A stretch of 64,000 nucleotides of DNA, taken from Cerrena zonata (taxonomy: Eukaryota; Basidiomycota; Agaricomycetes; Polyporales; Cerrenaceae). This document shows, piece after piece, positions 1-11,555 of this stretch. The position numbers were made by a program, and so were the translations under genes. How positions within the stretch are numbered: position 1 is the stretch's first letter; each line of letters starts with the position of its first letter. The stretch is from positions 62,001 through 126,000 of the forward strand of contig JASBNA010000071.1 of the NCBI GenBank assembly GCA_038087015.1. Reading direction: 5' to 3'. The notes below the pieces were generated by a model. The model was not told the DNA's origin. It saw only the letters and a list, made by a program, of their open reading frames with translations, and ran no database searches.

Positions 1-644
1 GGATTTAGATGAAGAATAAGGAACAAGGGGAACCGGGATTAGTGAATAGAAAGAGATACGTACGGTAAACTTCTTTGAATTGTTCTATTGAGGGTGGCTT
101 GATGATGTCGAGGATCGAGATAATCTGGACACCGTTATTATAACTCCACGACGTTTTGGGCAGCGAACAGAACGTACATTCTCGCTAACACCCGCCTCGC
201 TCAGGAATTTGAGTAGTTTGAGCTCTCGCAATGTTCTGAGGCAGAACATTGAGTGGTCGAACGGAGCTATCTTTTTGATGGCGACCTTGCGACCACTGGG
301 TCTGTGGATTGCAGAACACACGATACCGTAGGCACCCTCGCCGACGACATCGAGGACCTGATATTGTGTTCCTAGAGACAGCGAAGTCAGTAAACAGGCT
401 GAACCCGAGATACACTAGCACGACGCCGATTCATCAACCCCTGATCTCTTGTGCAACACCACCACCTCCCCTGATCTGAGCTCTGTTTCACCTCTGAAGC
501 GATGTCTCTGCTGCAAGTCTTGATGCGAAGAACGTACTCACCGACGTTGAAGCGCACCTTCCTCGGTGCGGGTTGTGCAGTGGATGCGGCATGGCTATGT
601 TTCGACTTCGCAGCCGCGGCTTGTGCTTGAGACTGTTCAGGCAT
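1..644 (-). CDS. MAP kinase, N-terminal part (Fus3/Kss1/ERK type), cut by left edge
   Basis: This is the start of a serine/threonine MAP kinase, the last kinase of a signalling cascade. Three exons are visible: 644-542, 371-178 and 124-64, with GT-AG introns; the next intron runs off the window. The first exon gives an Ala/Ser-rich head ending in RKVRFNVG. Exon 2 has the glycine-rich ATP loop GEGAYG, the VAIKK segment with the ATP-binding lysine, and the alpha-C helix RTLRELKLLKFL. Exon 3 continues with ILDIIKPPSIEQFKEVY, typical of the fungal pheromone/filamentation MAPK class. The activation loop (TEY) and C-terminal lobe lie outside the window. The MAPK assignment is firm; the Fus3/Kss1 subclass is inferred from the alpha-C and following segment. 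It looks like an ordinary conserved gene bordering the variable region. Confidence 0.9.
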
Positions 645-1407
645 GGTGAAGGACCGAAGAGTCTAACTCGTGCTGGTGGTAGCTAGAAAGGAGAGACTAG
701 AGAACAAAAGAGAGTCTCGACCGCGAGGAAGGGTGTTGTGAGGACAAGAGATGATATTTGTAAGGCAGTTCCTTGTTGTCGTGGGCGGTCGTGAAGGAGA
801 GCCTGGACGGTCGCCTTGCTTGTTGTCTTGCCCACACTCTTACACCTCAAATACCAAATGATCTGCGTAATCTTCCCAGATGCAGTGTCTACGTTTAGAG
901 CAATTGTTCACTCCTGATTATTGTTTACGGCTTTTTAGGGCTTTTCAGCGGTAGTCTTCGCCTGTCTTCTCACCGCTGAGATAGACTCTCTATCAAGCTT
1001 CCTTCCTTCCTGTCGTCAGAGCGACTCGTACAGCATCTACATCCAAACTGAAGGCCCACATCGTTTCAGTGTTACAGTTGTCGGACAGAACTGACGATGC
1101 CACTCGAAACGGACGTGGGTCACCGACACGCCGTGCCTCAATCAAAGGCATAACAATACAGCCTTTCCTGGCCTCAGCGTGGTTTACTCGATCACATTTG
1201 GGCTCTATACGATTCCCAAGTTTCATTACCGTCATTCAATAAGCTAAATGGCCTCATCCCAGTAACCCATGGTTACTGAAGCAACTCAACAACGAAAATT
1301 ATAACTTACTGCGGGGCGGGGGACGCGGGGGATGTGCTCTACGCACAAATATCCATATGACGCTCCCACCCTCCACCGGTCGACGATCAAGGTATCTGTT
1401 CACTGGC
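645..1407. other. Intergenic region upstream of the MAP kinase
   Basis: I see no gene here. It should hold the promoter of the minus-strand kinase and the left boundary of the tandem duplication. Short open frames lack splice support and resemble nothing I recognise. Confidence 0.5.
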
Positions 1408-1446
1408 GACTGACATCACACAAAGTCATTTAAGTTGCATGATGGA

Positions 1447-1894
1447 TCACCTCTGGCTGATGCTCGTCCCTACTCCGTCATTCCATGGTTTAGGATCAAC
1501 ATCCACCTGTGCTCGTATCATTAGTCGATACGTTTCATTCGTGGTCGCAAAGTCTTGGATTGCTTTCTCCTTTTTCAATCTTACTTTTTCTGCGGTTTCA
1601 AAGCTGTCCATTTTGTCCCGGTGAAGTGAGTGTCCTCCTTGCTTGAATCGAGAGGATTACAAACTGAATAAACTCCAAAAGAACAATAGCTTTAACTGTA
1701 ACACAGATAATGTTGCTCCAAATGATGGGACATACCTCCGCAAAAGGCAGTCTTACTTCCTGATCAGCAATACCAGTACTCATGCTTAATCCCGGATCAA
1801 CAACCTCCGACAAAAGCTGTCCATTATCCTCGTGTGGATCTATCCCAAGCCGTCGGTATGTCCAAACGCGCATGATGCGACAAAACGCGTACAT
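1447..1894 (-). other. Possible 3' end of an unrecognised spliced gene
   Basis: On the minus strand two putative exons join cleanly. One ends at 1736 (…EVRLPFAE, then GTATGT). The other is 1641-1447, beginning QGGHSLHRDKMD after a CAAG acceptor and ending ISQR-stop. The last exon is 195 nt, in frame, basic and helical (AEKVRLKKEKAIQDF). Upstream coding (1737-1894, and perhaps a hydrophobic frame near 2600-2790) cannot be joined confidently. The copy in unit 2 is broken by stops. I do not recognise the family; it may itself be a remnant. Confidence 0.3.
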
Positions 1895-2964
1895 ACACCT
1901 CCAGTTACTTTACGTCCGACTACAAGCATGTGTCTTGTTTGCTGTGGACCATGCGTCTAGAGCCTTGGCTTTTCTCATGTTCTGTCTCGTTCTGCCAACC
2001 GAGCTCGGGAACCCTTGGAGATATATATGACTGATGTCATCTTGTGTCGTATGCTGTTCTGTGTACTTACTGTACGTCGGAGGTTCCCGTAGGGAACGCA
2101 TTATCATCATAATAGACCATCACGTCGGTGTCGATCATAGTTCAGTCGAGGGCTTCATAGGTGTGCCTGCTTTTTTGTAGTGCTTACTCAAAGGGAGCTT
2201 ATTGATAATTACCTCGACGCATACACTAATCATGGGATAATCTCAATTGTGTTGACGAGTGGTTTCTTTTGTTGGAGTGCGTTTGACTGGGATAATTGTT
2301 CGGAGAAGGAATACTCACATGTAAGTGGTTCTCAAGATTCCATGACGTATTAACGTTGACCTTTTTGCCCTTCATGAGCTTAGGTTATATGGAGTGCATA
2401 CTGAGAATGATGGATATCAGTTTCAAAACCCCACCTTTACTAACGTTCCATTATGACTCATCGTTTGACTTTGTGACAGGTCCACATCCTCACTGCGTAT
2501 CCTTCAATGAACACACAAGATACATCGAGTTCACTCGGTCCCGAGAGAAATCGGAACCGATGGACATTAACCGTCTGAATTGACGAGTCCGAGTCAGCAC
2601 GTAGAAGAAAGACGAACAATTCGCTACGCAGCGCAATATAGTAAGGTCTAGTCTCGTTAATGTAGTTCTTGACCCCATATTGACCCAATGCCATCGCTTC
2701 ATGAACAGCGTATTTATAATTCACTACAGTTAAAATTTGGACAAGCCAGAAGACGACAAGGAAGATATATGCTCCACCGGCTGCCTTCTGAATGACTCGT
2801 TCTCGGATTAAAATCACGCAAGACGCTGTTTGGTCGGAGGTCAGATTCTTTCACCGAACTTGGTACTCCCGCCGGACAGCGTCTTGCGCCACGGTAACGT
2901 GGATAGAAGGTCGAACTACAAACCTACCGAGCCGATCCCGGCATGCCACTCCCAAGAGCTTAAG

Positions 2965-2971
2965 TATAAAA
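2965..2971 (+). promoter_or_regulatory. TATA box of esterase 1
   Basis: TATAAAA lies 71 bp upstream of the esterase ATG at 3036. It sits in a stretch (agtataaaactcaa) kept in unit 2 at 9869. Confidence 0.6.
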
Positions 2972-3035
2972 CTCAATCTCAAGAGACGAATAAGCATCAC
3001 TCCCTCCCTACTTTCAGCAACACAAGATCCCGATT

Positions 3036-4444
3036 ATGAGCCTCGGTCCCGGATATCCAACTCTTGATCCTGAGATTGCTGCAATTGTTGCTAGTTTTCC
3101 TACTCCAGAACATCCACCGACCATCCAGGAGTCGCGAGCTAGTGAACCCGCGTATTTTACAGAAGTTATCAAATGGCAGAAGGAAAATGCACCTGCGGGT
3201 ACGTATACAATATCTAACAATTTGCGTGACTTCGTCTGATCGAGTATGGTGTATGTAGATTCGGAATATAAGGTGGAAGACCGAATGGTCCCTGTTGATG
3301 GTGTGGAGAACCTAGTTCGTTCCTTGATCCCTACGCCGTCGGATGGGACTCCGACGCAATATCCATTGATGGTATGGTATCACGGAGGAGGTACTACAAA
3401 ACAGAGCTAATTGTGTGTCCAGAATGCTAAAGATTTATTGCAGGTCACTGTGTAGGATCTATCAATATGGACGATCACTATCTCAGACAGTTATGCGTAA
3501 AATATCGCATCGTCATAGTCAATGTCGAATATAGGTAAGCGTTGGTCCCGTCTACTAAAAATGATATAATATCTAAGTTGGCATAAAGGCTAGCACCAGA
3601 GCATCCGTTCCCTATCGGGCACAATGACGCTTACGAAAGCTTGAAATGGGCTTGTTTTCATCGCCGCACTATTCTCATTTCATATTCTTATCTCTTGGCA
3701 GGCTGTGACCAATTGTGCCTCTCTGAATGCATCCCCTTCTCTTGGGCTCATTGTGGGTGGATGTTCTGCGGGGGGCAACTTGGCCGCTTCAGTCGCGCTT
3801 CGTGCTCGCGATGATCCATTCTTTTCCGAACAACCGGTAACCGGTCAACTTTTACAAGTCCCTCAAACGGTTCAACCAAATGCTTCTATACCTGAAAAGT
3901 GCGTGTATTCTCGCATTTTCGAAAACTTGGTGCTTATGTTACACGGTGGCTACTTCATTTAGATATAAATCTGTGACCCAATCTTGGACGGAAAACGCCC
4001 ATGCACCTCTCCTCTCTCGACGTGATCTTGATACAGTCATTGGTATGTACAATAACGCCACTTATAGTCATAATATACAAGCTCAACATCTCGAACAGAC
4101 TGTTTAAAAGCTGATCCGAACGACCCTCGTTTGTCAGTCTTACTTGCACCAAGTCATGCAGGCCTCCCCCCAGCAGTTTTACAAATCGCTGGTGCGGATC
4201 CTATGCGTGATGAAGGACTTGCATATGAGAAAGCCTTAAAGGATGCAGGTGTTAAGACAAAACTTGAATTGTAAGCTTCAGTGCCTTTGACGGCAAGGTT
4301 GCAAAACTGAAATATTTTGTGGTCATTAGTTATCCTGGGTTTCCGCACGGCGGGCATTACGTCATGCCGAGGGCAGCCCTCTCGCAAAGATTTTATCAAG
4401 ATTTTGAACATGGTCTTGAATGGCTAGTGCAACGGATCGAATAG
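3036..4444 (+). CDS. Alpha/beta-hydrolase esterase/lipase, HSL family (copy 1)
   Basis: This is a serine hydrolase of the hormone-sensitive-lipase-like fold-3 group, expected to cleave carboxylic esters. Eight exons give 336 residues: 3036-3198, 3259-3390, 3444-3534, 3589-3649, 3702-3898, 3963-4042, 4099-4270, 4330-4444. The oxyanion motif HGGG is at residues 96-99, the nucleophile motif GCSAG at 169-173 (Ser171), the acid in GADPMRDEG (Asp274), and the catalytic His region PGFPHGGH near 305-308. No signal peptide is evident, so it is probably cytosolic. The fourth intron has GC instead of GT at its 5' site (3650-3651) where copy 2 has GT; retaining that intron would shift the frame. The gene ends 126 bp from the convergent P450. 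Substrate is unknown; a role on P450-made metabolites is only inferred from linkage. Confidence 0.85.
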
Positions 4445-4569
4445 ATGACCTTATTCAATTAACAAGTTCATACACAGTGTACTGAATCATATGTGATATT
4501 ACGGTATATCCGACTTTCCGTACCTTCAATATTCCGATGCGCCTTTATGCATGCCCTCGGCCCGTAGTA

Positions 4570-6686
4570 TCACAAAGATGATTGTTGTATAAGACGTTCA
4601 GCATTTGTAGAACGAGCCGTCAAGGTACATGGAACGCGCTCAGGAGCACTGTACAACGTTAACGTTAAGCTCAAATAATGCGACAAAGTATTGCGAATAA
4701 ACGTACGAAACAAGGCCAGTGGTGACCTCAGAAGATGGATCGAATTTCTCCCCATTGTTCCCAGTCACAGGGTGGATGTCGAGAGTGTGCAAAACCGATG
4801 CAACCATCATGAACAACGATCCGCTGCTGAGATGGCGACCAGGACAGATCCTGCAATCATACACTCAAGTTAGCCAGTGTCTCACCATCGTTCCTGATAG
4901 TTGAACACAGACCGCCGACCGAAACCGAATGCCAGAGTGAGGGGGTCGCGAACGTTAGGATCCAGTTTACCATCTTTGATGAATCGTTCTGGCTTGAATT
5001 CTTCAGGGTCTGGATAATCTTCTGGGTTATGTAACATTGCCCTATTCCTACAATCAACACTTGTAGAGACTTGGATCATGACCTGGAACTAACCAAACAT
5101 TCTGTGTGATTTTGATTTTGATGTAAGCTTGTGTACAGAGGTAACACAAGTCGTCTACTTACAGCACTAATCACGCTGCCCTTGGGAATCCGATATCCTC
5201 GATATTCATCCTCTCGGATAAGGGCGTGGGGCAAGCTGAGAGGAGTGACGACCATCCAGCGCATAGATTCCAACACGATAGCTCTGATGTATACGAGATC
5301 ATCATAGTCGTCAAACTCTGGCAGTCTGTTCGGACCAACAACGTGGTCGAGCTCATCTTGTCCTTTGCGTTGAACATCGGGATACAGTGACATCGCGATC
5401 AAAAACGATTGTGCAGCAGTTGTTGTCTGGAGGTATATTAATATCGATATTTTCTCCAACGTATGTTCGTACTTACGGTATCAGCGGCAGCTATATTGAG
5501 TTGGATGTGAGTTGGTTAACTCGAGGTATGTCACAGTAATATAGACAACTGACCTGCATACGCAACGGCGGCAACGTTCCTAGCTAACTCCTCGTCAATT
5601 GTATTAGAGTGTTCTTCTTTGGACTCTTCAGAAAGCTTCTCAATCAAGGTCGATGCGACAGAAGGGGTGGTAATCTCTCCCTTCATCTAAATGTATTTGA
5701 AGCAAATCGATAAGACTAACATCAAATTCATAGGGCATACGAACGTACCATGCCGTCCTTGATTCGATCGAATGGCGTGTTTCGCATACTTTCCACAATG
5801 GGCTTGTAGTATTCTGCCATCTTCTTCGAGTATGTTCCGGGTACCCAGCTGGGAATATATTTCAGAATGGGAAAGTACTCTACCCAGAAGAGACCCGGGA
5901 CGGCGGCAAGACTAAATCCTTCAGCCGCTTTTTCAGCCAACACGATGTAGTCATCATTAAAGTCAACGATATCCATGTCGTAAGTAATCTTGACAATGAT
6001 AGCTGTGAAAATTCTGAGAGTGTATCAGTCTATGCTATACGCGCAACAAACGTCGAGCTTACGCACTGTCGAACATTCTGGCCCAAGTCATCGGTGACAT
6101 CGGAGGATGAAGCCAAGACCCGTCGAAGGAAAGAGCGGGATTCCCTCAGTTGGATTGACCGGTAATTATTAACTTCATGCTGGTTGAAGAACCGATGGAA
6201 CTCCCTCCGGTGGTTTCGCCACGTCTGAGAATATGACATCAAGCCAAAGTTCCAATCCCAAAACATCCTAAAATGACATTATCAGACAGAACTAGATGTT
6301 AGTTATTTGTACGCACAATTGGTGCATTATTGATGTAGGTCGGCTGGAATAGATATCTGATCGCCTTTCCAGAAGATCAAAGGCAGCCTGAGTAGACCCA
6401 AGAACAACGGTGGGCTATCCAGGTAGGTCCAGGAACATCACGTCACCTAAGGTTTCGGTGTCAAATAAGAATCCGTACGTGAGGGCATGAAGTACGAACC
6501 GTAAGTCTTTGACCATTCTTGGAAGGCTTTCCAAGGCATCACACTCGGTACATCGAGCATGTTTCCGATGATTGGGTAGCCTTTTGGTCCTGGAGGTAGA
6601 GGTAAAGACGGTTTGTAGATTCTCTTGATCCATTTGAGGAAAATAATAGAGGCGACGAAGGCAATACAAAATACAATGGGTTCCAT
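4570..6686 (-). pseudogene. Cytochrome P450 (copy 1) with in-frame TAG at codon 73
   Basis: A microsomal P450 monooxygenase, full length (517 codons plus stop) except for one TAG. Exons: 6686-6500, 6446-6317, 6267-6067, 6013-5749, 5686-5554, 5490-5477 (14 nt), 5426-5163, 5101-5094 (8 nt), 5041-4913, 4850-4707, 4648-4570. It has an N-terminal membrane anchor (about 2-20), the hinge LPLPPGPKGYPIIGN, I-helix AAADT (306-310), ExxR as ESMR (363-366), PERF (418-421) and heme loop FGFGRRICPG (439-448, Cys446). The TAG at 6417-6415 falls in exon 2 after LPG, where paralogues have Q, H, S, N or D. Every splice site and all other codons look functional. It resembles fungal P450s annotated as O-methylsterigmatocystin oxidoreductase-like. 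Translated normally it would stop after 72 residues. Confidence 0.85.
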
Positions 6687-6719
6687 TGTGCTTTACGAGC
6701 CTATGTGCGACTCGGGGTT

Positions 6720-6730
6720 GTATTTAAGTC
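6720..6730 (-). promoter_or_regulatory. Core promoter TATA-like element of P450 copy 1
   Basis: On the minus strand GACTTAAATAC lies 34-44 bp upstream of the ATG. The same element sits at nearly the same distance before three other P450 genes (13693, 16810, 19999). Confidence 0.55.
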
Positions 6731-8239
6731 TTATTGAGAGCGACTGTTTGTTTCCAATCACTCCAAAAGTCGACAAATCTGTAAGAATGAATCGCGTCGA
6801 TATGAAAGATGAGCTCCGCCTGTCCATACCATTAAGACCGTATGGGTTTATTCGGTGCGAAATCAAGAGTGCGTAAAGCTAGTCGGCTCGAGCTCCATAT
6901 TCAAACAAGATCTACGCTCAGTATGGCAGAATTTCAGAGGATGACTGAGGGTGACAGTACTTTACGAAAGCATTGATACCCCGAATCCACACCACATTCT
7001 AATATGTGACGATGTACCCGGTACGTTATTCATGCTACAGTGTTCCACTTTCCATACGGGTCTGATGCCTTCAGAGATGAGAAATGGAGGCAGATGCAGC
7101 TCCGTATGTGCACAGATATGTACATGGAGGTACGGTTTTGGGGTCCGTTTAGAATATATTTTAGAGCCTAAAGACCAGGCTAGACAGAGACCGATCAATA
7201 TAACATGGCAAGATAAAGAGAGAAAAACTTTCTATGATACCCAAAGTGAATCGGACCCATGCTTTGGTAGAGTAGGTTCACAACGAAATCAATTCAGAAC
7301 CATTCCCGACTCTGAGTGAAGCGAGGAGTACTGGGTTCGTGGGTCGCGAACATTGTAAAACACTGCAAAATACATATTCGAGTTAGCGGTGTTAGCGACT
7401 TCGAATGTCCGAGTACCGACCTTACGCCCATCCATGTGATGATGCAGTGGTGTAAGTTGGAGTTCAGAGTAGGAGAAATGACCACAGGTTTAAAACCGAC
7501 ATCGCCTCACTCGATTTCATCTCTCGCACCTCAATTGTAATCATCTGCTAATGAAGAGTCGGGGACTAGCGTCGCTACCACGCCGCTACCGATTACTTGA
7601 AAGAACATTAGCGTCGATGTCCAGTAGGTATCCGACTTCCGACGGAGACACTGCAACCTATGACCCGCAGTGCGGTGCATTCGATATTAAATGGGGATGA
7701 TATCATACCTTCTGACCACCTTACGTGAGTCTATGTTTAGATAAGTCTTCTACAAGTATCGTGAAAGTTAAGTTCATTTGAATGAAAATACCAATCAAGT
7801 ACTGCATGTGGAGCTCTCAGTCATGACACTGGAATTTAGGAAGCATAACTGAAGTATCGTATCTCCAAGCGTCTGAGTCCAGACAGTATAATTTTGTTGT
7901 GGCCGAATGGAAATCATTTGTGAAGCAAATGAAGTCTGAGAGGATAGTATATATCGTTAAGCAAGTGCTCTACTTCGAGACTATGGCATGAACACGTTAG
8001 ATGCGATGTTTTTCTTGGACATTCCAGTTTGCCAAAAGCAGCACGAGATGTCAACTCACCCAAACTCTCAATCCTCAGAGGTTACAGGCAAACAGGCAAT
8101 TCCAGCCGTTTGCGTATCGATGGGCGGGTCTGTAGAATTCAGACAGGGCATCGCGGCGTAAGGAGACCGAAGTGACCGAGGCGCGCCAGGTTGAGCCCTG
8201 TGACACACGCACTGTGACATGTGACAGAGTCGGACGACT
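6731..8239. other. Spacer: end of duplication unit 1 and short unique stretch
   Basis: No gene recognised. Up to about 7825 the sequence aligns with 13704-14510 of unit 2, but neither copy keeps a common reading frame, so it is probably promoter and non-coding DNA. About 7826-8190 is unique. At 8190-8245 there is a cluster of TGTGACA words next to the start of unit 2. Confidence 0.5.
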
Positions 8240-8296
8240 GTGACATCACCATAAAAAGTCATTTATACTAGTTTTTACTCGCAATTAGGGCCGCCA

Positions 8297-8944
8297 TGAT
8301 GGATCACCTCTGCTTGATGCCTGTCCATACTCTGTTATTCCGTGGTTTAGGATCAACATCCATCTGTGCTCGTATTATTAATCGATACGTTTTATTCGCG
8401 GTTGGAAGACCTTGGGCTATCGCCAGTGTGTCCTTTTACAATCTTACTTTTTCTGCATGATCAAAACCGACCACTTTGTCTAGGTGAAGTGAGTGTTCTC
8501 CTTGCTTGAATCTATTACAGCTGAATAAACTGCAAAATAACAATGCCTGCAACTGTTATACAGATAATGTTGTTTCAAGTGATAGGACACTGGCATACCT
8601 CCGCAAAAGGCAGTCCTATTTCCTGATTAGCAATAGCAAACCTCATGCTTATTCCCGGATCAACAACCTCCGACAAACGCTGTTTGTTATAGTTCGTTAT
8701 TCTTGAACGGTCTAATACCAGGCCGTCGGTATGTCCAAACACACATGATGCGACAAAACGCGTACACCTCCAGCTACTTTACGTTCGACCACAAACATGT
8801 GTCTCATTTGCTGTGGACCATATATCTAAAGCTCTGGCTTTTTCCATGTTCTGTCTCGTTCTGCTAACCGAGCTCGGTAACATATGCGACTTGTGTCCTA
8901 TGTCCTGTACACTTACTGTACGTCGGATGTTCCTGTAGGGAGCG

Positions 8945-9019
<75 letters not shown>

Positions 9020-9760
9020 AGACCATCACGTTGGTGTCGATGATAGCTCAGCCGAGGACTTCATATGTGTGCTAGTTTTGCTGTATTGCTTAGGGATGCC
9101 ACACTTAGATCATAGGACAGTTTCAATTGGGTTGACGATTTGTTTCTTTTTGTTGTCAGGTATGTCTCAATAATTGTCTTGCGAACCAATAATACTCACA
9201 TGTAAGGAGGTTTTAGGATACCACACTATATTAACGTTTCATGCCCTTTGTGAACATGTACTGCACTGCGCGGGGATATTCCTTCGGTCATCTTATCATA
9301 CATGAAGCGTATTGTATATATATATTGAGAATGATCAATGTCATTTTCAATACTTCCCTTTATTGACTCGCCGTTCGGGTTTGTGATAGCTTCACGTTCA
9401 ACATTCCCACTGTGTATCCCTCAATGCACACACAAGATACATCGAGTTCGCTCGGTCCCGGGAGAAATTGGACTCAATGGATATCAACTATAGTCCGAGT
9501 CAGCACGTAGAAATACGAACAATTCGCTCGGTAGCACAATATAGTAAGTTCTAGTATCGTTAGTGAAATTCTCGACCCATATTGACCCAAGACCGTCACT
9601 ATAGAACAGAACATTCATACCCCACTGCGCTTTCAATTTGGGTTATAATGGCTAGCCCGGAAAAGTAGAAAATGATATGAAAAGAAAATTTCCTCCCAGA
9701 TGCCTTCTCAATGACTCGTTATTGATGATAATATCACGCAAGACGCTGTTTGGTCGGAGG
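8297..9760 (-). pseudogene. Decayed copy of the unrecognised minus-strand gene
   Basis: The region aligns with 1438-2800 of unit 1. The part matching the last exon reads AEKVRL then a stop, followed by scattered matches (TYRLIIRAQMDVDPKPRN), so the frame is broken. Upstream portions contain indels and the expanded CAT tract. It is a relic. Confidence 0.45.
8945..9019. repeat. (CAT)25 microsatellite
   Basis: Twenty-five uninterrupted CAT units. The matching place in unit 1 (about 2098-2117) has only a short imperfect CAT/AAT run, so the tract expanded after the duplication. Confidence 0.95.
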
Positions 9761-9868
9761 ACAGATTCTTTCGCCGGACTCGGTACTCCCACCGGACAGC
9801 ATCTTGCTTCACGGTACCGTGGATAGAAGATCAAGCCGATCCCGGCATGTCATTCCCAAGAGCTTGAG

Positions 9869-9875
9869 TATAAAA
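9869..9875 (+). promoter_or_regulatory. TATA box of esterase 2
   Basis: TATAAAA lies 77 bp upstream of the ATG at 9946, in the same local context as for esterase 1. Confidence 0.6.
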
Positions 9876-9945
9876 CTCAAACTCAAAATCAAAAGATGAA
9901 TACGTATCGCTTCTTCCCCGCTGTCCACCCTACAAGATTCTGATC

Positions 9946-11349
9946 ATGAGCCTCTGTCTCGACCCCGAGGTTTTCGCAATCGTTTCTAGATGGCCCACTC
10001 CAGATCATCCACCGACTATCCAGGAGTTGCGGGATAATGAATCCACCTATTTCGCAGAAGTTACCAAATGGCAAAAGGAGAATGCACCAGCGGGTATGTA
10101 TCTAACATGTGTCAATTCGTGCGACTTCGTGTGACCGAGTATGGTGTATGTAGATTCGGAATATAAGGTGGAAGACCGGATGATTCCTGTCGATGGTGTG
10201 CAGAACCTAGCTCGTTGCTTGATTCCTACGTCTTCGGATGAGGCTCCGACGCAATATCCATTGATGGTATGGTTTCACGGAGGAGGTACTGCAGAGCAGA
10301 GCCGATTGTGTGTTCGAATTACTAAAGTGTCATTGCAGGGTATTGCGTAGGATCTATCAATATGGACGATTACTACCTCAGACAGTTATGCGTAAAATAT
10401 CGCATCGTCATAGTCAGTGTCGAATACAGGTAAGCATTGGTTCCGTCTACACACCAAAGATGATATAATATCTCAGCTGGCCAAAAGGTTAGCACCAGAG
10501 TATCCGTTCCCTATTGGACACAATGACGCGTATGAAAGCTTGAAATGGGTTTGTTCTATCGCCACACTGCTCTCGTTATATGTTCTTATATCTTTGCAGG
10601 CTGTTACCAATTGTGCCTCTCTGAATGCATCTCCTTCTCTTGGACTCATTGTGGGTGGATGTTCTGCGGGAGGCAACCTTTCCGCTTCAGTCGCGCTTCG
10701 TGCTCGCGATGATCCATTCTTCTCCACACAACCAATAACCGGCCAGCTTATACAAGTCCCTCAAACAATCCATCCAGATGCTTCCATACCTGAGAAGTGC
10801 GTGTATTCCACATCTTCGAAAACTTGTTGCTTATGTTAAACGGTGGCCACCCAACCCAGATATAGATCTGTGTCCCAATCTTGGACGGAATGTGCCTACG
10901 CACCTCTTCTTTCTCGAAATGACCTTGATATGTTCAATGGTACGTACAATAATATCACTTATGGCTATGATACACGAAGTTTAACATCTCGATTCTCAAA
11001 CAGTCTCATTGAAAGCCGATCCGAACGACCCTCAATTTTCAGTCTTACTTGCACCAAATCATGCAGGCCTCCCTCCAGCAGTTTTGCAAATAGCTGGTGC
11101 GGATCCCCTGCGTGATGAAGGACTTGCATACTCAAAAGCCCTAAACGATGCAGGTGTCAAGACAAAAGCTGAATTGTAAGTTTCCGTGTTTTTGACGGCA
11201 GGGTTGAGAAACTGAAGTATTTTGTGGCCACTAGCTATCCTGGGTTTCCGCATGGTGGGCATTACGCCATGCCTAGGGCAGCTCTCTCTCAGAAATATTA
11301 TCAAGATTTTGAGCAGGGTCTTGGTTGGCTTTTGCAGCGGATCGAATAA
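9946..11349 (+). CDS. Alpha/beta-hydrolase esterase/lipase, HSL family (copy 2)
   Basis: Paralogue of the esterase at 3036 with the same eight-exon structure and about 330 residues; the N-terminus is three residues shorter (MSLCLDPEVFAIV). It has the oxyanion motif HGGG followed by YCVGS, nucleophile motif GCSAGGN, acid motif GADPLRDEG and histidine motif PGFPHGGH, so the Ser-Asp-His machinery is complete. All introns are GT-AG, including the one with GC in copy 1 (here TGG|GTTTGT near 10548). No signal peptide is seen. It converges on the P450 that ends at 11556. Likely an intracellular carboxylesterase of unknown substrate. Confidence 0.87.
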
Positions 11350-11555
11350 ATGTCTTTATTCAACTGACAGGAGTACCGACTCATATGTGATAAGATTGTA
11401 TTACAATATATCCAACTTTCCGTACTACGTTCAGTATTTCAATAACAACGGGCTTGTGATGATAGATGTAAGTATATCTAGCCATAACATAAGGCATACC
11501 GCTTCATTCAATGCGCATTTGTGCGTTCTCTACGGTGCTCTCAGCTCATAGTCTA

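Larger units (their letters stand above)
1408..7825. repeat. Tandem segmental duplication, unit 1
   Basis: From about 1408 to 7825 the sequence matches about 8240-14510 in the same order and orientation: a decayed minus-strand gene, an esterase (+) and a P450 (-), plus spacers. Matching landmarks are the segment starting atgatggatcacctctg (1440 and 8297), the esterase ATGs (3036 and 9946), the P450 ATGs (6686 and 13659) and the downstream phrase taccccgaatccacA (about 6976 and 13956). Edges are approximate because both ends fade gradually. Coding parts are much more alike than spacers, so the duplication is not recent. Confidence 0.85.

Noticed and set aside
6415..6417. UAG read as pyrrolysine or another recoded amino acid by a dedicated system
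   Set aside because: Pyrrolysine systems are not known in fungi; ordinary pseudogenisation, readthrough or RNA editing are simpler.
8945..9019. Regular repeats that could be taken for a CRISPR-like array
   Set aside because: It is a pure trinucleotide microsatellite without spacers, in a fungal nuclear genome.
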